Positions 57,181-64,000 of a DNA stretch of 64,000 nt are shown here, piece after piece. This DNA is from Bordetella ansorpii. Its GTDB lineage: Bacteria > Pseudomonadota > Gammaproteobacteria > Burkholderiales > Burkholderiaceae_B. The first letter of the stretch is position 1, and every line of letters begins with the position of its first letter. The notes under the pieces were generated by a model, which worked only from the letters and a program-made list of their open reading frames with translations, did no database searches and was not told the origin of the DNA. The stretch covers positions 248,001-312,000 of the forward strand of contig NZ_FKIF01000010.1 of assembly GCF_900078705.1 (NCBI RefSeq). Direction: 5' to 3'. A program made the translations under genes and the position numbers.

Positions 57181-58476
57181 CTAGAGGCTTTCCGCGGCGT
57201 TTTGCAGGACGGATTCCGCTTGGTTGTGGGGCGGTTGCAACATCGCGTCCAGGATCTCATTCGCGCGGATCGAGGTGACGGACAGCAGCGTGTCGCTCAG
57301 GCCGTGGCTGGTTTCGCAGGCGCCCTGCAGGAAGATGCCGGCCTGCAGCGAGGCGTCGGACACGACTCGGTAGTTGCGGTCCACCGCCAGTTCGCCCAGA
57401 TGGGACGACAGCGGCGCCAGCAGGGTCTTGTGGTGTTCGTGCGCATAGCCGGTGGCCAGGACCACGGCGTCGTAGCGTTCCGAGCGCGGCGCGCCCGTGT
57501 CCAGGTCGCGCAGGTCCAGTTCGATGCCGGCGCCGTCGCGCCGCGCGCCGCGCGTCTCGTGGCGGCGCAGCAGGCGGTGGCGGTGCTGTCCCGAGACCTT
57601 CTGCTCGTAGAACACGGCGAACATCCGTTGCACCAGGTCCAGGTCCGGGGCGGCGTAGTTCGTGTGCCAGAACTCGTCCAGCAGCGCGGCGCGCGTGGCG
57701 GGATCGCGTCGGTACATGTAGTCGGTGAACTCGGCGTTGAAGATCTCGTTGACGAAGGGGCTGTCGTCGGACGGCCGCATGGCCCGGCCGCGCATGATCA
57801 GGTCCACGTGCGCGCCGGGCAGGCGGCCGTGCAGGTCCATGAACAGTTCCGCGGCGCTCTGCCCCGCCCCCACCACGGCGATGCGCCGGGCGCGCGCGTG
57901 CGCGTCGATGCAGCCCAGGTAGCGGCTGGAATGGAACACGGGCGACCCGTCCGGCAGGCTGGCGAAGCAGGAGGGGATATGCGCGCTGCCGCCGATGCCC
58001 AGCACCAGGTTGCGCGCCAGCCGTTCGCGCACATTTCCCTGCGCATCGCGGGAGCGCACCCGCAGCTGTCCGACCCGGCCGTCGCGCGGCTCGGGCCGCA
58101 CCTCGAACACCTCTTCGCCATAGGCGCATTCGTCCTCGAAATGCGAGGCGGCCCATGACAGGTAGTCGTTGAACTCGCGGCGGCTGGGAAAGAAGGTCTT
58201 GAGATTGATGAAATCGGCCAGCCGGCCCTTGCTGTGCAGGTAGTTGACGAAGGTGAAGCGGCTGCGCGGATCGCGCATGGTCGCCAGGTCCTTCAGGAAC
58301 GAGATCTGCATGTGGGCGTGATCCAGCATCATTTCGCGGTGCCAGGCGAAGTTCCGCTGTTTCTCGATGAAGCATGCACTGAGGGGGCGGCCGTCCCGTG
58401 GCGTCTCGCGCAGGGTGATGGCCAGGGCGAGATTCGACGGGCCGAAGCCGACCCCGATGACGTCGTGGACTTGCAT
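57181..58476 (-). CDS. L-ornithine N5-monooxygenase
   Basis: A 431-residue flavin N-hydroxylating monooxygenase of the PvdA/SidA family. It uses FAD, NADPH and oxygen to convert ornithine to N5-hydroxyornithine, the precursor of a hydroxamate ligand. The FAD motif GVGFGPSN is at residues 8-15, the NADPH motif GAGQSAAE near 208 and ATGY late in the protein. The substrate-region stretch MQISFLKDLATMRDPRS is typical of ornithine rather than lysine enzymes. AAGGA lies about 8 bases before ATG 58476. It follows the acetyltransferase gene by 59 bp and is probably in the esterase-led operon. Confidence 0.93.
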   Translation of the reverse strand: MQVHDVIGVGFGPSNLALAITLRETPRDGRPLSACFIEKQRNFAWHREMMLDHAHMQISFLKDLATMRDPRSRFTFVNYLHSKGRLADFINLKTFFPSRREFNDYLSWAASHFEDECAYGEEVFEVRPEPRDGRVGQLRVRSRDAQGNVRERLARNLVLGIGGSAHIPSCFASLPDGSPVFHSSRYLGCIDAHARARRIAVVGAGQSAAELFMDLHGRLPGAHVDLIMRGRAMRPSDDSPFVNEIFNAEFTDYMYRRDPATRAALLDEFWHTNYAAPDLDLVQRMFAVFYEQKVSGQHRHRLLRRHETRGARRDGAGIELDLRDLDTGAPRSERYDAVVLATGYAHEHHKTLLAPLSSHLGELAVDRNYRVVSDASLQAGIFLQGACETSHGLSDTLLSVTSIRANEILDAMLQPPHNQAESVLQNAAESL

Positions 58477-58535
58477 GGATTCGTCCTTATGTCATTGCGG
58501 GTCCGGGCAGGAATGCCGTTCTCCCGCGGCGGGCA

Positions 58536-59612
58536 TCAGCCCGGTATCCAGAGCGCATCCGAGAAGAAGCGCTCGCGCAGCAGCATGCCCAGCATCGCGC
58601 GCTTGTGGGGAAAGTCGAACTCCTTGAGCATCGCGTAGCCGCAGCGCCCCAGGCTCTTGATCATCCTGGCGTTGTCCGCCCTGGGCTCGATGACCAGGCG
58701 CCGCGTGCGGCAGTCATCCAGCAGCAGGTAATGAGAGACCGACGGCATCCATGCGGTCAGGAAGGGCCTGCCGCGGAACGCCGGCTCGCCCACCAGCACG
58801 TGCCAGCCCCGGTCGTAATCATCGGCGTCGTAGTAGGGGGCCAGGCGGTCCTCCTGGGCCCAATAGGTCTCGACGTAGGCGAAGGGCGCGCCGTCGAGTT
58901 CCACGATCAGCGGCGCGGCATGCGCATCGGCGGCGAGCTTTTCGAGATAGGCGCGATGCTCGGCCTCGGTGCCGTTCTCCTGCCAGAACGCCGCGACGTG
59001 CGGGTCGTTCATCCAGCGGTGGAAGTGGGGCAGGTCCACGTCGGGGTCGGCGGCGCGCAGGGTCAGCGTGCCGCGCAGCCAGGGAATGTAGCGACGGTAC
59101 GCCACGCCGGCCGGCTGCGGCCTGCGCGCGGGATGGCGCCGGCCTGCCGTCCAGGTCCATTGCTCGGCGTACGGCGTCTGCGGCGCATCGGCGGGCAGCC
59201 AGAGCGCGGGCAGTTGCCACAGGGCGCCGCGCGTGATGACGGCCGGGGCATCCCCCGCCGCGGGGAAGGAGGCGCTGGCCAGTTGCCGGGCGAGCTGCGT
59301 CGCGCGCGGCACGCTCAGGCTGCGCAGGGTCGGGTGCAGTCCGAAGGCGGCATCCAGCGCGGCCAGCGTATGCGCGGCCAGCGATTCGTCCTGCGCGGCG
59401 TCCTGGCAGTGCAGTTGGCCCGTCGCGCCGTCGGCATGCAATGTCCAGACGCTGCATGGACCCTGTCCGGTGCCGATGCGCAGCATCCGTGCGCCATCTC
59501 GCGCGGGCCGGATGTCCGCATGCAGCACCAGGCCCGACGCATGGGAGATCCAGTCCGGCGCGTGCCGCTGGCGCGAGGCGGCGGTGGAGGGGGCGGCTTG
59601 CATGATGTCCAT
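58536..59612 (-). CDS. Siderophore N-acyltransferase (GNAT, IucB/RhbD-like)
   Basis: A 358-residue protein whose C-terminal half (about 175-350) is a GNAT acyltransferase of the siderophore type. Typical patterns are HFHRWMNDPHVAAFWQENG, the VLVGEPAFRG loop and the IEPRADNARMIKSLGRCGY cofactor region. Relatives acetylate N-hydroxylysine or N-hydroxyornithine. Next to an ornithine monooxygenase it most likely makes N5-acetyl-N5-hydroxyornithine. The N-terminal ~170 residues are a variable domain also seen in larger members. The ATG at 59612 comes 3 bases after the esterase stop; an ATG at 59603 is possible. At least one of the two hydroxyornithine-like A domains may therefore load the acylated form. 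Confidence 0.85.
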   Translation of the reverse strand: MDIMQAAPSTAASRQRHAPDWISHASGLVLHADIRPARDGARMLRIGTGQGPCSVWTLHADGATGQLHCQDAAQDESLAAHTLAALDAAFGLHPTLRSLSVPRATQLARQLASASFPAAGDAPAVITRGALWQLPALWLPADAPQTPYAEQWTWTAGRRHPARRPQPAGVAYRRYIPWLRGTLTLRAADPDVDLPHFHRWMNDPHVAAFWQENGTEAEHRAYLEKLAADAHAAPLIVELDGAPFAYVETYWAQEDRLAPYYDADDYDRGWHVLVGEPAFRGRPFLTAWMPSVSHYLLLDDCRTRRLVIEPRADNARMIKSLGRCGYAMLKEFDFPHKRAMLGMLLRERFFSDALWIPG

Positions 59613-59615
59613 GGT

Positions 59616-60590
59616 TCAGGCCAGTGCCGTCCGGCCGGCCGGCGCGGCAGGCACGGCCCGCGCGTGCCACTGGCGCAGGCAGGCCGACAGTTCCGCGCGC
59701 AGTTCCTCGGCCTGCTCCACGATGTTGCCCAATCGCGCGAAGTCGTGAACCATGTCCTCGTACACCCGCACCTGCGCGTCCACGCCCGCTTCGCGCAGGC
59801 GCCGCGCATAGGCCAGGCCCTCGTCGCACAGCGGATCGTGGCGCGCCAGGAAAAGGCGCGCGGGCGCCAGCCCGGACAGGTCGGTGGCCTGCAACGGCGC
59901 GAAACGCCAGTCGTCGCGGTCCCGCGCGCTGCGCAGGTAATGGTTGAACATCCATTGCAGCACCTCGGCTTCGAGCAGATGGCCGCAGGCATAGGTGGCA
60001 TGCGAGGCCGTGTCCTGCCTGGCGCTCGCGCAGGGATACAGCAGCAGTTGCAGCGCGGGTTGCGGCCGCCCGGCCAGGCGGTCGGCCAGCGCCAGCGCGG
60101 TGGCCAGGGTGCCGCCCACGCTGTCGCCGCCGTAGATCACGCGCCCGGTGTCCAGGCCCAGCGCGGCGCCGTCGCGGTCCAGCCACAGCCTGGCGTCCTC
60201 GGCGTCTTCGAACGCCGTGGGAAAACGGTGTTCGGGCGCCAGCCGGTATTCGACCGCGAGCACGTCGCACGAGGCCTGTTGCGCCAGGGTGGCGCACAGC
60301 GAGTGATGCGATTCCAGGCTGCCCAGCACATAGCCCCCGCCATGGAAATACAGCAGCACGGGGGCGGGCTGCCGCGCGGCGCCGCGATAGCGGCGCAGCC
60401 GCATCGCGTGGCCATCGCGGCAGGCCACGCGCAGGATCTCGGTGGGCAGTTCCGGGGCTTCGGTGTCCAGCGCCAGCGTGGAGCGGTCGTACGCGGCCCG
60501 GGCTTCGTCCGGCGTCATCGCCGTCATGGGGCGCGCGGATGCCCGCCGGCTCATTTCCAGGAAGGCTTCCAGGTCGGGATGCAGAGTCAT
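59616..60590 (-). CDS. Alpha/beta hydrolase (HSL-type esterase) in the siderophore operon
   Basis: A 324-residue esterase of the hormone-sensitive-lipase family. The oxyanion motif FHGGGYVLGS is near residue 88, the nucleophile motif GDSVGG near 157, and the late DPLCDEG and VHDFARL stretches carry the Asp and His. I chose ATG 60590 because TAGGA lies just upstream at suitable spacing; ATG 60596 and TTG 60605 are in frame. It is the first gene after a TAAA-N17-CGTC promoter on the minus strand. Possible roles are cleavage of an ester or acyl group during maturation or iron release, or help with chain release, since the last NRPS has no thioesterase. None is proven. Confidence 0.85.
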   Translation of the reverse strand: MTLHPDLEAFLEMSRRASARPMTAMTPDEARAAYDRSTLALDTEAPELPTEILRVACRDGHAMRLRRYRGAARQPAPVLLYFHGGGYVLGSLESHHSLCATLAQQASCDVLAVEYRLAPEHRFPTAFEDAEDARLWLDRDGAALGLDTGRVIYGGDSVGGTLATALALADRLAGRPQPALQLLLYPCASARQDTASHATYACGHLLEAEVLQWMFNHYLRSARDRDDWRFAPLQATDLSGLAPARLFLARHDPLCDEGLAYARRLREAGVDAQVRVYEDMVHDFARLGNIVEQAEELRAELSACLRQWHARAVPAAPAGRTALA

Positions 60591-60644
60591 GTCCATCCTA
60601 GGCAAGGGCGGCGCCTGGCAACCAGCGAGCGCCTGTCATGGAAA

Positions 60645-60669
60645 GACGCGGACCATGGGATTTTGTTTA
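60645..60669 (-). promoter_or_regulatory. Iron-starvation sigma promoter of the esterase operon (TAAA-N17-CGTC)
   Basis: On the minus strand TAAA (60669-60666), 17 bases and CGTC (60648-60645) lie about 55 bp before the esterase start. The -35 side reads GACTAAACA, sharing ACTAAACA with the two other sites. Its partner for the exporter starts 31 bp away and points in the opposite direction, so a single sigma factor can drive both divergent transcripts. Confidence 0.75.
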
Positions 60670-60699
60670 GTCGCCTGGCCGGCGCCCGGCGGGCGGGAC

Positions 60700-60724
60700 T
60701 AAACATCTCGCGGGCTCGTGCGTC
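60700..60724 (+). promoter_or_regulatory. Iron-starvation sigma promoter of the ABC exporter (TAAA-N17-CGTC)
   Basis: TAAA (60700-60703), 17 bases and CGTC (60721-60724) lie about 50 bp before the exporter start. The -35 side reads GACTAAACA, as in the divergent site at 60645-60669. Spacing and both elements are identical to the mbtH promoter. Confidence 0.75.
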
Positions 60725-60774
60725 CTGTGTAAGGAGAGCAGTGCCGTACCGGCGCCGCGGTCTGGGAGTGGGTG

Positions 60775-62499
60775 ATGACGGTTGTGCAAGAGACGGCCAC
60801 GGAGACAGCAGGGCGGCGGCCCCCGGACAAGGCGGGCCCGTCCGAACGCCGTGGCCTGGCGGGACTGCTGCGTCCCTTCCTGGGCTGGATCGTCCTGTCC
60901 TCGGTGTGCGGCGTCGCCGCCGGCGCGGCCACCGTGGCGCTGCTGGGCACGATCAACGACGTGCTCAACCAGTCCGGTCCCTTGCAGGGGCAGGCGCTGT
61001 ACGTATTCATCGGGCTGTGCCTGCTGGCGCTGGCGGGCCGGGCCGTCTCCGACATCTCCACCAACCTCGTGGGGCAACGGCTCGTGGCGCAGGTCCGCAA
61101 GATGCTGGCGCGCCAGATCCTGTCCGCGCCCATCGATGCGCTGGAGCGCTACCGCACCCACCGCCTCATGCCGGTGCTGACGCAGGATGTGGACATGATC
61201 AGCGACGTGGCGTTCACCTTGTCGTCCACGGTCATCGCACTGGCGACCGCGCTGGGCTGCCTGGTCTACCTCGCCTGGCTGTCGCCCGCCATGTTCGGCG
61301 TGTTGCTGTGCATGCTGTTGCTGGGCACGGCCTGCCAGCTGCGCTACCAGGCGCGCGGCATGGCCGGCTTCTGGAAGGCCCGCGAGATGGAGGAGAGCCT
61401 GCACAAGGCCTATCGCGGCATCAGCGAGGGGGCCAAGGAACTGCGGATGAACCGGCAGCGCCGCGACCGGCTCTACCGCGAAGGGGTGGCGGACTCGGTG
61501 GACCGCATCCGCGACATCAACTGGAAGGCGATCAACACTTATGTCACCGCGCGTGCCTTCGGGTCGGCGCTGTTCTTCCTGCTGATCGCGCTGATCCTGG
61601 GGTGGGCCACGCTGCGTGGCAGCGAGCCGGGCGTGCTCAGCGGCTTCGTGCTGGTGCTGCTGTTCCTGAAGGGGCCGGTGGATCAGATCGTCAATGCGCT
61701 GCCCGGCATCGGCCGCGCCAAGGTGGCCTTCCAGCGCATCGCCGATCTCGCGGCGCGCTTCGCCACGCCCGAGGCGGCGCTGGACCACGCGATGGACGTG
61801 GGCGGCGGCGCACAGCACCAGCCCGCGATGGAGCGCGGCATCGAACTGCGCGGTGCGACGTATGCCTTCCCGGCGTCCGACGGCGGTCCACCGGGCTTCG
61901 TGCTGGGACCCATAGACCTGACCGTGCGCCGGGGCGAGCTGCTGTTCATCGTGGGCGACAACGGTTCAGGCAAGACGACGCTGATCAAGCTGCTGCTGGG
62001 CCTGTACCTGCCCAGCGAGGGCACGGTCCTGTTGGACGGCAGGCCGGTGGGCCACGGCGAGCGCGATGACTACCGGCAGTTGTTCGGCACGGTGCTGTCG
62101 GATTTCTTCCTGTTCGAGGACCTGCCCGGCGACCGGCAGTCGCTGCCGGAAACGGCCCGGCCTTATCTGCAGCGGCTGGAACTGGCGCACAAGGTGACGG
62201 TCCGGGAGGGCGCCTTCAGCACCGTGGACCTGTCCACCGGACAGCGCAAGCGCCTGGCGCTGGTCCATGCCTATCTGGAGGGCCGGCCGGTGCTGGTGTT
62301 CGATGAATGGGCGGCCGACCAGGACCCGGCCTTCCGTCATCTTTTCTACACCGAATTGCTGCCCGAGCTGCGCGCGCAAGGCCGGTCGTTGGTGGTGATC
62401 TCGCACGACGACCGGTATTTCCATGTGGCCGACCGCATCGTGCACATGCGGGCGGGCCGCGTCGAGCGGGTCGACGTCCCCGCCAGCCTGGCCGCGTGA
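60775..62499 (+). CDS. Cyclic-peptide/siderophore ABC exporter (PvdE/SyrD type)
   Basis: A 574-residue fused exporter. The N-terminal half has about six membrane helices (the first near 38-60), and the cytoplasmic-loop region EESLHKAYRGISEGAKELRM is typical of the PvdE/SyrD family. The C-terminal half is the ATPase: Walker A GDNGSGKTT near residue 398, signature LSTGQRKRL, Walker B VLVFDEWAADQDP and the H-loop VISHDDRYF. These proteins move peptide siderophores or precursors to the periplasm. GGGAG lies 6 bases before ATG 60775; a GTG one codon earlier also opens the frame. It is divergent from the esterase operon with its own iron-starvation promoter. No outer-membrane efflux partner is seen in the window. 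Confidence 0.9.
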   Translation: MTVVQETATETAGRRPPDKAGPSERRGLAGLLRPFLGWIVLSSVCGVAAGAATVALLGTINDVLNQSGPLQGQALYVFIGLCLLALAGRAVSDISTNLVGQRLVAQVRKMLARQILSAPIDALERYRTHRLMPVLTQDVDMISDVAFTLSSTVIALATALGCLVYLAWLSPAMFGVLLCMLLLGTACQLRYQARGMAGFWKAREMEESLHKAYRGISEGAKELRMNRQRRDRLYREGVADSVDRIRDINWKAINTYVTARAFGSALFFLLIALILGWATLRGSEPGVLSGFVLVLLFLKGPVDQIVNALPGIGRAKVAFQRIADLAARFATPEAALDHAMDVGGGAQHQPAMERGIELRGATYAFPASDGGPPGFVLGPIDLTVRRGELLFIVGDNGSGKTTLIKLLLGLYLPSEGTVLLDGRPVGHGERDDYRQLFGTVLSDFFLFEDLPGDRQSLPETARPYLQRLELAHKVTVREGAFSTVDLSTGQRKRLALVHAYLEGRPVLVFDEWAADQDPAFRHLFYTELLPELRAQGRSLVVISHDDRYFHVADRIVHMRAGRVERVDVPASLAA

Positions 62500-62512
62500 A
62501 GAGACCGGCCCG

Positions 62513-63790
62513 TCAGGCGGCCAGCACCCGCGGACGCGGCGTGCGGTGGATCATCAGCGCGATCACCGCCGCCACCAGGCCCGTGGCGCCCGACAGCACG
62601 AAGGCCATCAGGTAGCTGCCCGTGCTTTCGCGCACGAAGCCGCCCATCCAGGCCGCGCTGGCCGCGCCCAGTTGATGTCCGGCCACGATCCAGCCGAACA
62701 CCACCGGGGCATCGCGCTCGCCGAAGGCGTCGGTGGTCAGGCGCAGCGTGGGCGGCACGGTGGCGATCCAGTCCAGGCCGTAGAAGATGGCGAAGATCGA
62801 CAGGCTGTAGAACGAGAAATCGGAGTAGGGCAGATACATCAGCGACAGGCCGCGCAGCGCGTAGTACGTGAACAGCAGCTTGCGCGGATCGTAGCGGTCG
62901 GTCAGCCAGCCCGAGGCCGTGGTGCCCACCAGGTCGAACACGCCCATCAGCGCCAGCAGGCCGGCGGCCTGCACCTCGGCGATGCCGTGGTCGCCGCACA
63001 GCGCGATCAGGTGGGTGCCGATCAGGCCATTGGTGGTGAAGCCGCACACGAAGAACGTGGCGAACAGATACCAGAACACGCGCTTGCCCGCGGCCTGGCG
63101 CAGCACGCCGAAGGTGGCGGCCACCATGCCGGTGCGCGGCGCGGGGGCCGAGGGCAGGGTGCCGGGCTCGCTGCCATAGGGCACCAGGTTCACGTCGGCG
63201 GGGCGGTCGGGCACCAGCAGCCAGGCCAACGGCGCCATGACCAGGGCGGCGGCGGCCACCACCCAGACCACGAGGGTCCAGTCGCCGGACGAGGCCAGCT
63301 TGGCCAGGATCGGCAGGAACACCAGGTTGCCCGTGGCCGTGCTGGCGGTGAGCAGGCCCATCATCAGCCCGCGGCGGCGGACGAACCAGCGGTTGACCAC
63401 CGTGGCGCCCAGCACCACGGCCACCGCGCCCGAGGCCATGCCCGAGAACACGCCCCAGGTGGCCAGCAGATGCCAGGTCTCGGTCATGTAGGCGCTGGCG
63501 GCGCTGGAGGCCGACATCACCAGCAGGGCGCAGATCAGCACGCGGCGCAGGCCGAAGCGCTCCATGGCCGCCGCGGCGAACGGGCCCATCAGGCCGTAGA
63601 AGAAGATGCCGATGGCGGCGGCCAGCGAAATCGAGGAGCGGCTCCAGCCGAAGGATTCTTCCAGCGGCACCAGCAGCACGCTGGGCGTGGAGCGCAGGCC
63701 GGCCGAGACCAGCAGGGCGAAGAAGATGACGGCGACCACGACGAAGGCATAGCGCTGGCCAAAGCGGGGAACGGCGCGGTGGAAGATCAT
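62513..63790 (-). CDS. Major facilitator superfamily transporter
   Basis: A 425-residue MFS permease with about 12 hydrophobic segments. It has the loop 2-3 motif region GPFAAAAMERFGLRR and a central hydrophilic loop (GSEPGTLPSAPAPR near 205-220). The family resembles oxalate/monocarboxylate-type MFS proteins; the substrate is unknown. The frame begins at ATG 63790, but an 18-bp operator arm starts one base upstream, leaving no Shine-Dalgarno, so the message may be leaderless or the start may lie a little further in. It converges on the exporter gene with a 13-bp gap. Despite its position, its control element is unlike those of the siderophore genes, so it may be an unrelated drug or metabolite pump. 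Confidence 0.85.
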   Translation of the reverse strand: MIFHRAVPRFGQRYAFVVVAVIFFALLVSAGLRSTPSVLLVPLEESFGWSRSSISLAAAIGIFFYGLMGPFAAAAMERFGLRRVLICALLVMSASSAASAYMTETWHLLATWGVFSGMASGAVAVVLGATVVNRWFVRRRGLMMGLLTASTATGNLVFLPILAKLASSGDWTLVVWVVAAAALVMAPLAWLLVPDRPADVNLVPYGSEPGTLPSAPAPRTGMVAATFGVLRQAAGKRVFWYLFATFFVCGFTTNGLIGTHLIALCGDHGIAEVQAAGLLALMGVFDLVGTTASGWLTDRYDPRKLLFTYYALRGLSLMYLPYSDFSFYSLSIFAIFYGLDWIATVPPTLRLTTDAFGERDAPVVFGWIVAGHQLGAASAAWMGGFVRESTGSYLMAFVLSGATGLVAAVIALMIHRTPRPRVLAA

Positions 63791-63843
63791 GTTACTGACC
63801 GGTACGTATCAAGAGGGGCGTATAGTACGTACCGGTCAGTAAC
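63791..63843. promoter_or_regulatory. Large paired operator before the MFS gene (18-bp perfect inverted repeat)
   Basis: GTTACTGACCGGTACGTA (63791-63808) and its exact reverse complement (63826-63843) flank a 17-base spacer. Each arm is itself nearly palindromic around ACCGGT, so the region looks like two copies of a TetR-type operator. A TATAGT -10-like element (63821-63826, plus) lies between them, pointing to the gene at 63952. The likely ligand is the product of that divergent gene. Confidence 0.8.
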
Positions 63844-63951
63844 GCCGTCAAGCGCATTTTCGATTCCGTGCCGGCGCGCGCCCGTACGGGCATTGCAGAA
63901 CGCCGCCTTGTTATGCTCGGGCGATCCGCGCGCCATTTTCCAGGGCCTTCC

Positions 63952-64000
63952 ATGACGAACAAAGCCTCCCTTCCCGATGCCCCGCCGCGTCCCGCGCCGG
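63952..64000 (+). CDS. Start of a divergent gene, probably a TetR-type repressor (partial)
   Basis: ATG 63952 opens a frame (MTNKASLPDAPPRPAP) that runs off the window. Only 16 codons are visible, with no recognisable domain. Its position divergent from the MFS gene, across a paired TetR-like operator, suggests a TetR/AcrR-family regulator of that transporter. This is inference from context only. Confidence 0.4.
   Translation, partial: MTNKASLPDAPPRPAP

Overview
The window is GC-rich with long overlapping antisense ORFs typical of a high-GC beta-proteobacterium. Gene content (PaoABC-type aldehyde oxidoreductase, TerC/CBS protein, OrbS/PvdS-type iron sigma factor, acylated NRPS siderophore) fits Burkholderiales, most likely an Achromobacter/Bordetella-type Alcaligenaceae. 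That placement is inference from gene content.

Layout. (1) 1-5.6 kb: an aldehyde/carbonyl oxidoreductase neighbourhood. It holds three subunit genes of a PaoABC-like molybdenum enzyme (the third cut by the window edge), two AraC-family regulators, a short-chain dehydrogenase and an aldo/keto reductase, each reductase divergent from an AraC gene. (2) 5.6-6.3 kb: a recombination scar in which an IS66-type TnpA remnant sits between a 3'-truncated aldo/keto reductase and a 5'-truncated P-loop ATPase gene. (3) 6.5-10 kb: a TerC/CBS membrane protein and a secreted lipase-like hydrolase. (4) 10-62.5 kb: a complete locus for an acylated peptide siderophore. (5) 62.5-64 kb: an MFS transporter with a striking two-site operator, and the first codons of a divergent gene.

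The siderophore locus. A Fur-box promoter region (9983-10018) lies between the lipase and an ECF sigma gene, which is followed by a free-standing FecR N-terminal (DUF4880) domain. Three sites share ACTAAACA-N15-CGTC, a TAAA-N17-CGTC promoter of the iron-starvation sigma type. They lie before mbtH (11274-11298), before the exporter (60700-60724) and before the esterase operon (60645-60669, minus strand). The first would drive a 40.7-kb operon of nine genes: mbtH, thioesterase, stand-alone Asp beta-hydroxylase and six NRPS genes. Tailoring, uptake and export genes follow: N-hydroxyornithine acetyltransferase, ornithine N5-monooxygenase, diaminobutyrate aminotransferase, TonB receptor, PepSY reductase and a PvdE-type ABC exporter.

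Assembly-line reading, from ten-residue A-domain codes read by eye: fatty acyl (FAAL) - Thr (DFWNVGMVHK, with embedded N-methyltransferase) - Asp (DLTKVGHVGK) - Dab-like (DIWQLTADDK) - Asp (DLTKVGHVGK) - D-X (DASHIGSITK, unassigned) - Gly (DILQLGMIWK) - Val (DALWIGGTFK) - D-Ser (DVWHLSLIDK) - D-hydroxyornithine-type (DGEAVGGVTK). Both known classes of siderophore Asp beta-hydroxylase are present, as in cupriachelin, so two beta-hydroxy-Asp ligands plus one or two hydroxamates are expected. The predicted N-acyl nonapeptide does not match a siderophore I can name. The last synthetase ends in an epimerization domain with no thioesterase.
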